Shown: piece after piece, positions 42,385 through 49,931 of the stretch
Numbering within the stretch: position 1 is the stretch's first letter
Layout: each line of letters opens with the position of its first letter
Assembly: GCF_004364645.1 (NCBI RefSeq)
Contig: NZ_SOAW01000001.1
Location: 1,426,001-1,490,000, forward strand
Length of the DNA: 64,000 nt
Direction of reading: 5' to 3'
Origin: Naumannella halotolerans
Lineage (GTDB): Bacteria; Actinomycetota; Actinomycetes; Propionibacteriales; Propionibacteriaceae
The notes under the pieces: generated by a model
Databases searched by the model: none
What the model was told of the DNA's origin: nothing
The model's input: the letters and a program-made list of their open reading frames with translations, nothing else
Made by a program: the position numbers and the translations under genes

Positions 42385-42465
42385 GGACACCGCTGGCGTG
42401 GCTCCAGTTGGCCGAATTGAGAGTTTCTGAGGCGGATTCGGGTTCTGGAGCCACTGCAGCGGTGT
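42385..42465. repeat. Palindromic repeat element, copy 2
   Basis: An 81-bp unit starting GGACACCGCTGGCGTGGCTC and ending CCACTGCAGCGGTGT, with near-perfect 22-bp terminal inverted repeats (two mismatches). It lies 173 bp from copy 1 in direct orientation. The centre (TTGGCCGAATTGAG...) differs more from copy 1 than the ends do, as expected if pairing of the ends is under selection. Confidence 0.72.
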
Positions 42466-42505
42466 CAGGGTGCGGCAGACCCGGAGGACTCGCGACCCCC
42501 AGGGC

Positions 42506-42620
42506 CTCAAGACGACTCCAGACCTCAAGGGCACCAAGTCTCAAACGACTCAAGGGCCCCAAGTCTCAAGACGACTCAAGGGCTCCCAGACTCAAGACGA
42601 CTCAAGCACTCCAAGGCAGC
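42506..42620. repeat. Degenerate 25-bp tandem repeat (CTCAAGACGACTCAAGG type)
   Basis: About four units start at 42506, 42540, 42565 and 42591 with the shared core CTCAAGACGACTCAAGG and a variable tail such as GCCCCAAGT. Fragments (CTCCAAGG) trail to about 42640. No spacer structure, so not CRISPR. Confidence 0.75.
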
Positions 42621-42640
42621 AGGACTCCAAGGCCCAAGGC

Positions 42641-42879
42641 TCAGGCGTTGTGCTGGTCTCGCCAGGCCACCCATTCGGCGAGCCCGTCGAGGTCATGATC
42701 CGGGCCGCCGACACCGACGGTGAACAGTCGGGCACCGGCGCCGTGCAGGGCATCGGCCGTGTCGTCGGGCAGGCCGATCGGGTGGCCGTCGCGGCCGCGG
42801 CCGTTGACGCCGACCGACACCTCGATCTCGGCGAGATCGCGCCCGACGGCGGCACAGGGTCCGCCAGACCGACCGGAGG
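42641..42879 (-). pseudogene. C-terminal remnant of an LLM-class F420-dependent oxidoreductase
   Basis: In the frame ending at TGA 42641-42643, the minus strand reads DLAEIEVSVGVNGRGRDG ... ADALHGAGARLFTVGVGG ... LAEWVAWRDQHNA. This is the characteristic last part of luciferase-like F420-dependent oxidoreductases. The similarity begins right after the SDR stop at 42880, and there is no start codon or N-terminal 200-plus residues. The gene has therefore been truncated, apparently by a deletion that fused its 3' end to the SDR gene. Not expected to be functional. Confidence 0.65.
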
Positions 42880-43638
42880 CTAGGCCGTACCCCCGGCGAC
42901 CAGCAGACCGCCGTCCACGTCGAGCACCTGACCGGTCACCCAGGCCGCATCGTCGGAGGCCAGGAAGGCCACCGGGCCGGCGATGTCGGCCGGCTCCCCC
43001 AGCCGCTTCAGCGGATAGGCCGCCGACACCTGCTCCTCCCTGCCCTCGTACAGCTTCTTCGCGAAGTCGGTCTTGACCACGGCCGGCGCCACCGCGTTCA
43101 CCCGCACGTTGGGCCCCAGTTCGACCGCCAGGGTCCTGGTCAGGTGATCGATCGCCGCCTTGGAGATGCCGTACATACCGATCCCCGGGCTGGGCACACT
43201 GGAACTGACCGAGGAGATGTTCACGATCGCACCGTGCTCGGCGAACCCGAGCCGGGCATCGGCCACCACCTGCTGGCTCCAGGCCAAGGTGCCCAACAGG
43301 TTGATCTCGAGGATCTTCGCCGCCGCGACCGGGTCCAGTTCGGCCACCGGACCGAACACCGGGTTGCTTCCTGCGTTGTTGACCAGCACGTCGAGCCGTC
43401 CGAAACGCTCGGCGATCGCGTCGAGGACCGCTGCTCGGTGAGCCGGGTCCTGGCTCTTGCCGGCCACCGTCAGTACCGCCTCGGGGGAGAATTCCCGGGC
43501 GGCGGCGGCCAGACTGTCCTCACTGCGGCCGGTGATGCAGACCCGCGCCCCCTCCGCGGCCAGCCGGGAGGCAATCCCCAGGCCGATTCCCCTGCTGCCA
43601 CCGGTGACCAGTGCGACCCTGCCGTCGAAACGCTGCAT
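42880..43638 (-). CDS. Short-chain dehydrogenase/reductase (FabG-like)
   Basis: 252 residues from ATG 43638, preceded by GAGGAG. Classical SDR features: TGGSRGIG (cofactor loop, 12-19), NNAG, the catalytic serines in NISSVSSSV and YGISK (Tyr and Lys of the active site), then the C-terminal GQVLDVDGG. The residue after strand 2 (TGRSED) favours NADP(H). Substrate unknown. GAACGAACG lies upstream and could be a TetR-type half-site, but the evidence is weak. The remnant after its stop suggests loss of a neighbouring oxidoreductase. Confidence 0.93.
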   Translation of the reverse strand: MQRFDGRVALVTGGSRGIGLGIASRLAAEGARVCITGRSEDSLAAAAREFSPEAVLTVAGKSQDPAHRAAVLDAIAERFGRLDVLVNNAGSNPVFGPVAELDPVAAAKILEINLLGTLAWSQQVVADARLGFAEHGAIVNISSVSSSVPSPGIGMYGISKAAIDHLTRTLAVELGPNVRVNAVAPAVVKTDFAKKLYEGREEQVSAAYPLKRLGEPADIAGPVAFLASDDAAWVTGQVLDVDGGLLVAGGTA

Positions 43639-43742
43639 TGCGTACTCCTCTGCTTGAACTCGAAAGGCAGCTTAGCGTTCGTTCAGTGGCGGCCGACGGC
43701 AGGCCCGACATCGGGTGATCCGACCCTGACCGGGTACGTGGG

Positions 43743-43748
43743 GTAGAA
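43743..43748 (+). promoter_or_regulatory. Candidate -10 for the DEAD-box helicase gene
   Basis: TAGAAT, one mismatch from consensus, in GGGTAGAATGG; the matching -35 position is poor. It would give a leader of about 100 to 160 nt before the helicase start. Long leaders are common for this helicase class. Confidence 0.4.
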
Positions 43749-43855
43749 TGGCCGCCGACGGCCCGAACAGCCGTACCCTCCTGCGCACCGCGTTCGCCCG
43801 CGACGACAGCTTGTGGCGATGCAGGTGACCGCCCTGACGGGGCCGGTCCGGCGTT

Positions 43856-45571
43856 GTGCCGGGAGGCGTATCCCAGGATCGCCGCTGTGCGATCCAGAGC
43901 ACTGAGGCACACATCCTGAACACCGAGAACACAGACAATTCCATCGCGGTTTCCGCCCCGGACGACACCCTCGAGACGCTCGGTACCACCGAGCCCGTCG
44001 AGGCACCGGTGGCCGATGCCGCCGTCGCGGTCGAGCCGACCGGTGAGACCGTCACCGTGACCACCGATGAGGCCAAGGCGATCAGCTTCGCCGACCTCGG
44101 CGTCCACCCCGACATCGTGGCCGCCCTGGAACAGGTGGGCATCAGTTCACCGTTCCCGATCCAGCAGATGTCGATCCCGATCGCCACCGCCGGCACCGAC
44201 ATGATCGGCCAGGCCCGGACCGGTACGGGTAAGACGCTCGCCTTCGGCATCAGCCTGTTGCAGCGGATCGGCCTCGGTGCCGACGCCCCGACAGACAAGG
44301 CCGCCGGCAAGCCGCAGGCACTGGTCATCTGCCCCACCCGCGAGCTGGCCAGCCAGGTCGCCAAGGATCTGCAGACCGCCTCCACCATCCGCAAGGCACG
44401 GATCCTCACCGTCTACGGCGGTGTCGGGTACGAGCCGCAGCTGGATGCGTTGAAGTCGGGTGTGGACGTCGTCGTGGGTACGCCCGGACGGCTGCTCGAC
44501 CTGGCCAACCAGCGCGCCCTCGACCTCAGCCACGTGAAGGTGGCCGTCCTCGACGAGGCCGACGAGATGCTCGACCTGGGCTTCCTGCCCGATGTGGAGA
44601 AGCTGCTGGCGAAGACCCCGACACTGCGGCAGACACTGCTGTTCTCGGCCACCATGCCGAGCCAGATCGTCACCTTGGCCCGCCGTCATCTGCGCCAGCC
44701 GATGAACATCCGGGCAGAAAGCGCGAGCGAGAACCAGACCATCCCGGCCACCTCCCAGTTCGTCTACCAGGCACACGACCTGGACAAGCCGGAGGTGGTG
44801 GCCCGGATCCTGCAGGCCAAGGACCGCGACCGGGCGATCATCTTCTGCCGCACCAAGCGGGCCGCCCAGCGGCTCACCGACGATCTGGACGAGCGTGGCT
44901 TCTCGGTCGCCCCGATCCATGGTGACTTGACCCAGGTCGCCCGGGAGAAGGCGTTGAAGAAGTTCCGCGAGGGTTCGGTCGACGTGATGGTGGCCACCGA
45001 TGTGGCCGCCCGTGGCATCGACGTCACCGGGGTCACCCACGTGATCAACTACGAATGCCCCGATGACGACAAGACCTATGTCCACCGGATCGGCCGTACC
45101 GGACGTGCGGGCAAGTCCGGGGTGGCGGTCACCTTCGTCGACTGGCCCGATGTCGCCCGGTGGAAGATGATCAACAAGACCCTGGGTCTGCCCTACGACA
45201 CCCCGGTCGAGACCTACTCCACCTCGGCGCATCTGTTCAGCGACCTAAAGATCCCCGAGGGGACCAAGGGTCGGTTGAAGCCGGCCAAGCCGGTGGAGCG
45301 CAAGCCCCGCGAGGAGGGCCGCGAACGGCCCCGTTCGGAGCGCCCGCGTCGCGATCGCAACCGCCGCCGGACCCACAACGGGGAGCCGGTCGCCGAGGAT
45401 TCGGCCAAGTCGACCGACACCGCGCCGAAGACGGACCAGCGCCACTCCGACGGGGACGCCGCGAAGACCGGCGAGGCACCGAGCCGCCGTCGGCGTCGTC
45501 GTCGGCGCGGTGGTCGCGGTGGCGACGGTGGCGAACAGTCCGCACCGACCCAGGCGAACAGCAACGCCTGA
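43856..45571 (+). CDS. DEAD-box RNA helicase (RhlE/CsdA type)
   Basis: 571 residues if started at GTG 43856; CTG 43917 with GAGG upstream is an alternative, since no ATG precedes the Q motif. Order: an acidic 70-residue leader, Q motif (FADLGVHPDIVAALEQVGI ... IQ), motif I ARTGTGKT, Ia PTRELASQ, II VLDEADEM, III SATMPS, IV IIFCRTKR, V ATDVAARGID and VI HRIGRTGRAG. A long basic tail (Arg-rich, ending RRRRRRGGRGG) binds RNA. It corresponds in position to rhlE (Rv3211) near DUF3107 in M. tuberculosis. Likely role: ribosome assembly or RNA decay. Confidence 0.9.
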   Translation: MPGGVSQDRRCAIQSTEAHILNTENTDNSIAVSAPDDTLETLGTTEPVEAPVADAAVAVEPTGETVTVTTDEAKAISFADLGVHPDIVAALEQVGISSPFPIQQMSIPIATAGTDMIGQARTGTGKTLAFGISLLQRIGLGADAPTDKAAGKPQALVICPTRELASQVAKDLQTASTIRKARILTVYGGVGYEPQLDALKSGVDVVVGTPGRLLDLANQRALDLSHVKVAVLDEADEMLDLGFLPDVEKLLAKTPTLRQTLLFSATMPSQIVTLARRHLRQPMNIRAESASENQTIPATSQFVYQAHDLDKPEVVARILQAKDRDRAIIFCRTKRAAQRLTDDLDERGFSVAPIHGDLTQVAREKALKKFREGSVDVMVATDVAARGIDVTGVTHVINYECPDDDKTYVHRIGRTGRAGKSGVAVTFVDWPDVARWKMINKTLGLPYDTPVETYSTSAHLFSDLKIPEGTKGRLKPAKPVERKPREEGRERPRSERPRRDRNRRRTHNGEPVAEDSAKSTDTAPKTDQRHSDGDAAKTGEAPSRRRRRRRRGGRGGDGGEQSAPTQANSNA

Positions 45572-45609
45572 CCGATCACCGGCTGCCCACCCGGGCAGCT
45601 GATCGAACT

Positions 45610-45638
45610 CGACAGCCCGGTCCTCGACCGGGCTGTCG
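45610..45638. terminator. Hairpin between convergent genes
   Basis: A perfect 13-bp stem (CGACAGCCCGGTC / GACCGGGCTGTCG) with a CTC loop lies 38 bp after the helicase stop and 38 bp before the 3' end of the convergent gene, so it can serve both. No U-tract. Confidence 0.7.
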
Positions 45639-45676
45639 TCGTCTCCGGGCGGGTGATCGCTGCGAGCGGAAGTCGA

Positions 45677-46645
45677 TCAGTAGAACCAGGTCTCGGTGCG
45701 GTGCCGCGGACGGTCCCGGTAGCGCTGGTCAGCTCCTCTGTTCCACAACAGGTAGTCGAGATCGGCAGCGGTGGCACGTCCGCCGAGCCGATCGACCATC
45801 AGCTCGCAGGCATGGATCGCCACCGCCCGCAGCTCCACCTCGGCGCGTGACCCGGCGGGGAGCAGCTGCCCCGACGCGATCTGCTCGGTGAGCTCGGCGT
45901 CGTACTCCAGCACCCCATCGGTGTGCAGGACATGGGGTACGAGGTTGTCGGCGAAGATCGTCAACCGATCAAGATCATCGAAATGCCCCAGTTCGTGGTC
46001 GGGCAGTGCGAGCGCAAGATCGACCGCGGTCAGCTGGGCCCGCTTGAAGAAGCTCACGCGCCGGCCGTCGACGGTGGCGACGTCGTCGAACATCGGCATC
46101 TGTACCAGCACCTGCACCAGTCGGCCCGCCTGCCCATCGGCGGCCCGTACCAGCAGTTCCGGATCGCCGGAGAAGTCACTGACCAGCAAGCTGCCGAGCT
46201 GATTCAGCGCCGTGCCGAACAGTTGCATCAGGTCGGCCACCTGCGGGTTGCCTGACTGGCCGAAGATCGCACCCACCCGATCGACCTCCACTCCCGCCAG
46301 CTCCGCCGCGGTCGGTGGATTCTGCACGAACCAGTCCCGCAGGGACTCGGCGACGGTGAGATAGCCCGAGCGACCGGGCCGTTTGCGGAATCGGGGGAAC
46401 CACCCGGACCCGAAGTTGACCGCATCCAGGCAGAGCACCGCCAAGACGGTGCTCGAGGGATCGCCGCGGTAATGGTGTTCGGCATCGAAGACCGGGACCG
46501 CCTCGGCCCCCAGCTCGAGGCGATCGGTGTAGTCGGCGAGGGCTTCGGGGTCGATCCGCACATGACGGGCCCGCTGTGCCGCAGCAGCGCATTCGTCACC
46601 GACGCGCGCCAACAGGTCCGGGCCGGGTTCGCTGGGGGTGGGCAC
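45677..46645 (-). CDS. Queuosine 5'-phosphate N-glycosylase/hydrolase (Qng1, DUF2419 family)
   Basis: 322 residues from GTG 46645 (VPTPSEPGPDLLARV). It matches the queuosine-salvage (DUF2419) family: VLAVLCLDAVNFGSGWFPRFRK near the start, LVQMPMFDDVATVDG, FFKRAQLTAVDLALAL, FDDLDRLTIFADNLVPHVL, GVLEYDAEL and AEVELRAVAIHACELMV. The conserved Asp residues in DLDRLTIFAD line the active site in known members. The enzyme releases queuine from queuosine 5'-monophosphate so the base can be reused for tRNA. No tgt or queuine transporter is in the window. An extended frame beyond 46645 is a shadow of the gene upstream. Confidence 0.82.
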   Translation of the reverse strand: MPTPSEPGPDLLARVGDECAAAAQRARHVRIDPEALADYTDRLELGAEAVPVFDAEHHYRGDPSSTVLAVLCLDAVNFGSGWFPRFRKRPGRSGYLTVAESLRDWFVQNPPTAAELAGVEVDRVGAIFGQSGNPQVADLMQLFGTALNQLGSLLVSDFSGDPELLVRAADGQAGRLVQVLVQMPMFDDVATVDGRRVSFFKRAQLTAVDLALALPDHELGHFDDLDRLTIFADNLVPHVLHTDGVLEYDAELTEQIASGQLLPAGSRAEVELRAVAIHACELMVDRLGGRATAADLDYLLWNRGADQRYRDRPRHRTETWFY

Positions 46646-46768
46646 GCTCCAAGGCTGCCACGGGAGCGGACCCACGGTGCAGTCAGGCTCGTCTTCTCCT
46701 GGACCGGCTGGGACCGATCCGCCCCGGGGCCTGCCGTTGATCTGCGCGGAGTTGTAGCGTGCTGTCCC

Positions 46769-48411
46769 ATGGATGACATCGTGGTCACTTCCGAGGAACT
46801 CTCGATCGACGCCGGGCCGACCGATCCTCCGCTGCTGGAGGAGACGATCGGCGACAACCTCGCCCGTACCATCGCCCGATCCGCAGACCGTGACGCGCTG
46901 GTCGAGTCCTTCACCGGCCGGCGCTGGACCTGGGCGGAGTTCGGTGCGGAGGTCGACCGTACCGCCCGGGCTCTGTTGGCACTCGGTATCGGCACCGGTG
47001 ACCGGGTCGGGATCTGGTCGCCGAATCGTGCCGAATGGGTGCTGGTGCAGTATGCGACCGCCAGGATCGGCGTCGTGCTGGTGAACATCAACCCTGCGTA
47101 CCGGACCCACGAACTGTCCTATGCGCTCAACCAGTCCGGCTGTGTCGCCGTGATCGCCTCCGACGCGTTCCGGACCAGCGACTATCCGGCCATGATCGAA
47201 TCGGTACGCGGTGAACTGCCGGATCTTCGGCATGTGGTGATCATGGAGCCCGTGTCCTGGTCGGCCTTCCTCGCCGGTGCCGACGCCGTCGACCCGGCGA
47301 GGTACAACGGATCGGCGAAGGGCTGTCACCGAACGACCCGATCAACATCCAGTACACCTCCGGCACCACCGGTTACCCCAAGGGCGCCACGCTCAGCCAC
47401 CGGAACATCTTGAACAACGGGTTCTTCGTCACCGACCGGATCGGTATCACCGAGAACGACAAGATCGTCATCGCTCCCCCGTTCTACCACTGCTTCGGCA
47501 TGGTGATGGCGAATCTGGGCTGCACCTCCCACGGCGCGACCATGATCATTCCTGCTCCCGCCTTCGACCCTGCCGCGAGCTTGCAGTCGGTGCAGGACGA
47601 ACGCGCGACCGCCCTGTACGGAGTGCCGACGATGTTCATCGCCGAGCTCGGTCTGGAGAACTTCGCCGAGTACGACCTGGCCAGCCTGCGCACCGGGATC
47701 ATGGCCGGCTCCCCGTGTCCGGTCGAGGTGATGCGGCAGGTGATGGACCGGATGCACATGTCTGAGGTGTCGATCGCCTACGGGATGACCGAGACCTCCC
47801 CGGTCAGCACCCAGACCCTGCGCGACGACGATGTCGAGCGGCGTACCGCCACGGTCGGCCGGGTGCACCCGCATGTGCAGATCAAAGTGGTGGATCCGGT
47901 GACCGGGCAGGTGCTTCCACGCGGTCAGGTCGGTGAGTTCTGCACCCGCGGGTACTCGGTGATGCTCGGTTACTGGCAGGACCCGGAGAAGACCGCCGAA
48001 GCCGTCGACGCCGAGGGCTGGATGCACACCGGGGACCTGGCGGTGATGCGACCGGACGGGTACGTGACGATCAACGGGCGGATCAAGGACCTGGTGATCC
48101 GTGGCGGGGAGAACATCTATCCCCGCGAGATCGAGGAGTTCCTCTACGCCCATCCGAAGATCGCCGATGTGCAGGTCGTCGGCGTCCCGGACGAGAAGTA
48201 CGGCGAGGAGCTGTGCGCCTTCGTCCGGCTGCGCAGTGGCGAGAGCTCGCTGAGTGCCGAGGAAGTTGCGCAGTTCTGCGCCGGCAAGCTGGCCCGGTTC
48301 AAGATCCCGCGCTACGTCCTGCTTGCCGAGGAGTTCCCGATGACGGTCACCGGCAAGATCCGGAAGGTCGAGATGCGGGCTGACGCCGCCCGGGAACTCG
48401 GTCTGGGCTGA
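46769..48411 (+). pseudogene. Acyl-CoA synthetase (AMP-binding), interrupted by one frameshift
   Basis: Two frames together encode a complete, about 547-residue acyl-CoA synthetase. The first runs from ATG 46769 (MDDIVVTSEEL) to about 47298, giving FTGRRWTWAEF, GDRVGIWSPN and PAYRTHELSYAL. The second continues with [20 protein letters not shown] (P-loop), [38 protein letters not shown] and the final lysine motif [12 protein letters not shown]. The join needs one extra base near 47298 in ...GACCCGGC|GAGGTACAA. Every core motif is otherwise intact, so a recent mutation or an assembly error is likely. If it were read through, it would activate a fatty or aryl acid. TAGCGT lies eight bases before the ATG. 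Confidence 0.85.
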
Positions 48412-48598
48412 GGACGAGTTCGCGGGCTGCGGTCCCGGGCGAGACCGGCCGCTGGCGGCATCGGCCGGTGTGATCACGGTCGCGCTGCAGTCGACGCACT
48501 CTTGGCCCGAGCTTTCGCCTGGCCTGACTTTCGCCGCCCTGCATCGCTTCTCTGCGCCATCTTCCCTCGGTGTCCGCACCTTTTCGCACGCTTTCGGA

Positions 48599-48635
48599 CA
48601 ACCGGTTGACCAATTGTCTGGCGGGTTCTTATGCT
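48599..48635 (+). promoter_or_regulatory. Promoter with overlapping palindrome, upstream of the ApnO-like gene
   Basis: -35 TTGACC (48606-48611), an 18-bp spacer and -10 TATGCT (48630-48635). A perfect 10-bp palindrome CAACCGGTTG (48599-48608) overlaps the -35, and GACAA ... TTGTC arms flank it. This is the layout of a repressor-controlled catabolic promoter. It sits in the 512-bp gap before the dehydrogenase gene; I see nothing else definite in that gap. Confidence 0.55.
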
Positions 48636-48923
48636 CAGGACACGGGCGGTGGCGAACCGGCCCGCATCCTCACGACGAAGTGGACCCTGCATGACACCCG
48701 ATCCCTGCACCGACGCACGATCACAGCACCCACCCGCCGCCTGGTCCGGCGATCATGCCGATCATGCCGGCGGTACTCAGGCAGCCGATTCACCCCACAC
48801 CGACCGCGGCCCCGCCCCGCCTGTGCTGCGTCGAACCCACTGACCCGCGCGGCAGGATCGACGCTCTCATCCGTCGCCCCACGCAGCCACCAACCGTGGC
48901 GATCCCGAATCAAGGAGATGATC

Positions 48924-49841
48924 ATGACCGAGAACACCACCACCGACAGCAAGTCCCTGACCCCCCTGTACGGCAAGCAGGTCGAGCTCGACCCGAGCAT
49001 CAGCGTCGCGGTCGCCGGAGCCGCAGGCAAGATGGGCACCCGCGTCTCGAACAACCTCAACCTGACCGATGCCCCGGTCTACTACGTCGAGGCCTCCGAG
49101 CCCGGCCGGGAACGGCTGGCCGACCTCGGACGCGAGGTGACCGACCTCGACGAAGCCGCCCGGAATGCCGATGTGGTGATCCTGGCCGTACCCGATGTGG
49201 TGCTGGGCAAGGTCTCGGCGCAGGTCGTACCGCTGATGAAGGACGGCTCGCTCCTGCTCACCCTCGACCCGGCAGCCGCCTATGCCGGCCTGCTGACCGA
49301 ACGTACCGGCGTCCACCAGGCCTGTGCACACCCCGCACATCCGTCGATCTTTCTCGAGCGCACCACCCCCGAGGAATGGGCCGACACCTTCGGCGGGATC
49401 GCCGCCCCGCAGGAGGTGGTGGCCGCCTACGAGGGAGGCGACGAGTCCGTGCGCGAACGCGCCACCAAGGTGATCCGGGCGATCTATGCGCCCGTGATCG
49501 ATGTCCACTGGGTCACCGTGAAGCAACTCGCGCAACTGGAACCGACCCTGGTCGAGACCACCGGCTGCATGATCGGGCAGTTCCTGAAGGACTCGATGGA
49601 TCACGCGATCAACGAGGTGGGGATCCCGGAGAAGGCCGTCCAGGCGCTGTTCTACGGTCACATCTTCATCGCCTTGACCAATGCGCTGCGGGGCTCGAAC
49701 CCATTCTCCGACGCCTGCCTCAGGGCGATGGACTTCGGCCGCGAGCACATCATCAGCCCGGACTGGAAGTCGGTCTGGGACGACGCGGAGCTGGACGTCG
49801 TCCTGGCCAAGATGCTGGACCTGGACAAGATCGAGCGCTGA
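48924..49841 (+). CDS. ApnO-like NAD-binding oxidoreductase (phosphogluconate dehydrogenase C-terminal family)
   Basis: 305 residues from ATG 48924 with AAGGAG upstream; ATG 48918 is in frame but crowds that site. The Rossmann start is VAVAGAAGKMGTRVSNNL, followed by ADVVILAVPDVVLGKV. The C-terminal part (QLAQLEPTLVETTGCMIGQFLKDSMDHAI and YGHIFIALTNALRGSNPFSDAC) matches the family that includes D-apionate oxidoisomerase. It probably oxidises a short sugar acid in the cytoplasm. An MFS transporter follows 90 bp later, consistent with uptake of the same acid. The exact substrate is not determined. Confidence 0.75.
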   Translation: MTENTTTDSKSLTPLYGKQVELDPSISVAVAGAAGKMGTRVSNNLNLTDAPVYYVEASEPGRERLADLGREVTDLDEAARNADVVILAVPDVVLGKVSAQVVPLMKDGSLLLTLDPAAAYAGLLTERTGVHQACAHPAHPSIFLERTTPEEWADTFGGIAAPQEVVAAYEGGDESVRERATKVIRAIYAPVIDVHWVTVKQLAQLEPTLVETTGCMIGQFLKDSMDHAINEVGIPEKAVQALFYGHIFIALTNALRGSNPFSDACLRAMDFGREHIISPDWKSVWDDAELDVVLAKMLDLDKIER

Positions 49842-49931
49842 CCGCCCCTCCCGCTCGACCCTCCTCCACCACCGGTCCGCCGAACGCCGACCGGCTGCTG
49901 CCTCATGCCCGAAACCTGCCCCGGAAGCGCC

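Larger units (their letters stand above)
41741..42640. other. 900-bp repeat-rich region without a convincing gene
   Basis: No open frame here has family-like content or a good ribosome site, and composition is less coding-like than the surroundings. It holds two copies of an 81-bp palindromic element (42212-42292 and 42385-42465) and a degenerate 25-bp tandem array (42506-42620), each listed separately. With the oxidoreductase remnant next to it, the stretch looks like a decaying locus. Confidence 0.6.

Noticed and set aside
41921-42562. Minus-strand frame of about 210 codons with an internal peptide repeat
   Set aside because: The peptide repeat simply reflects the 81-bp palindromic DNA elements and the tandem array; no start signal or family similarity.
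42506-42620. Possible CRISPR array
   Set aside because: Units are contiguous and degenerate with no unique spacers, and no cas genes are in the window. The same applies to 23915-23988.
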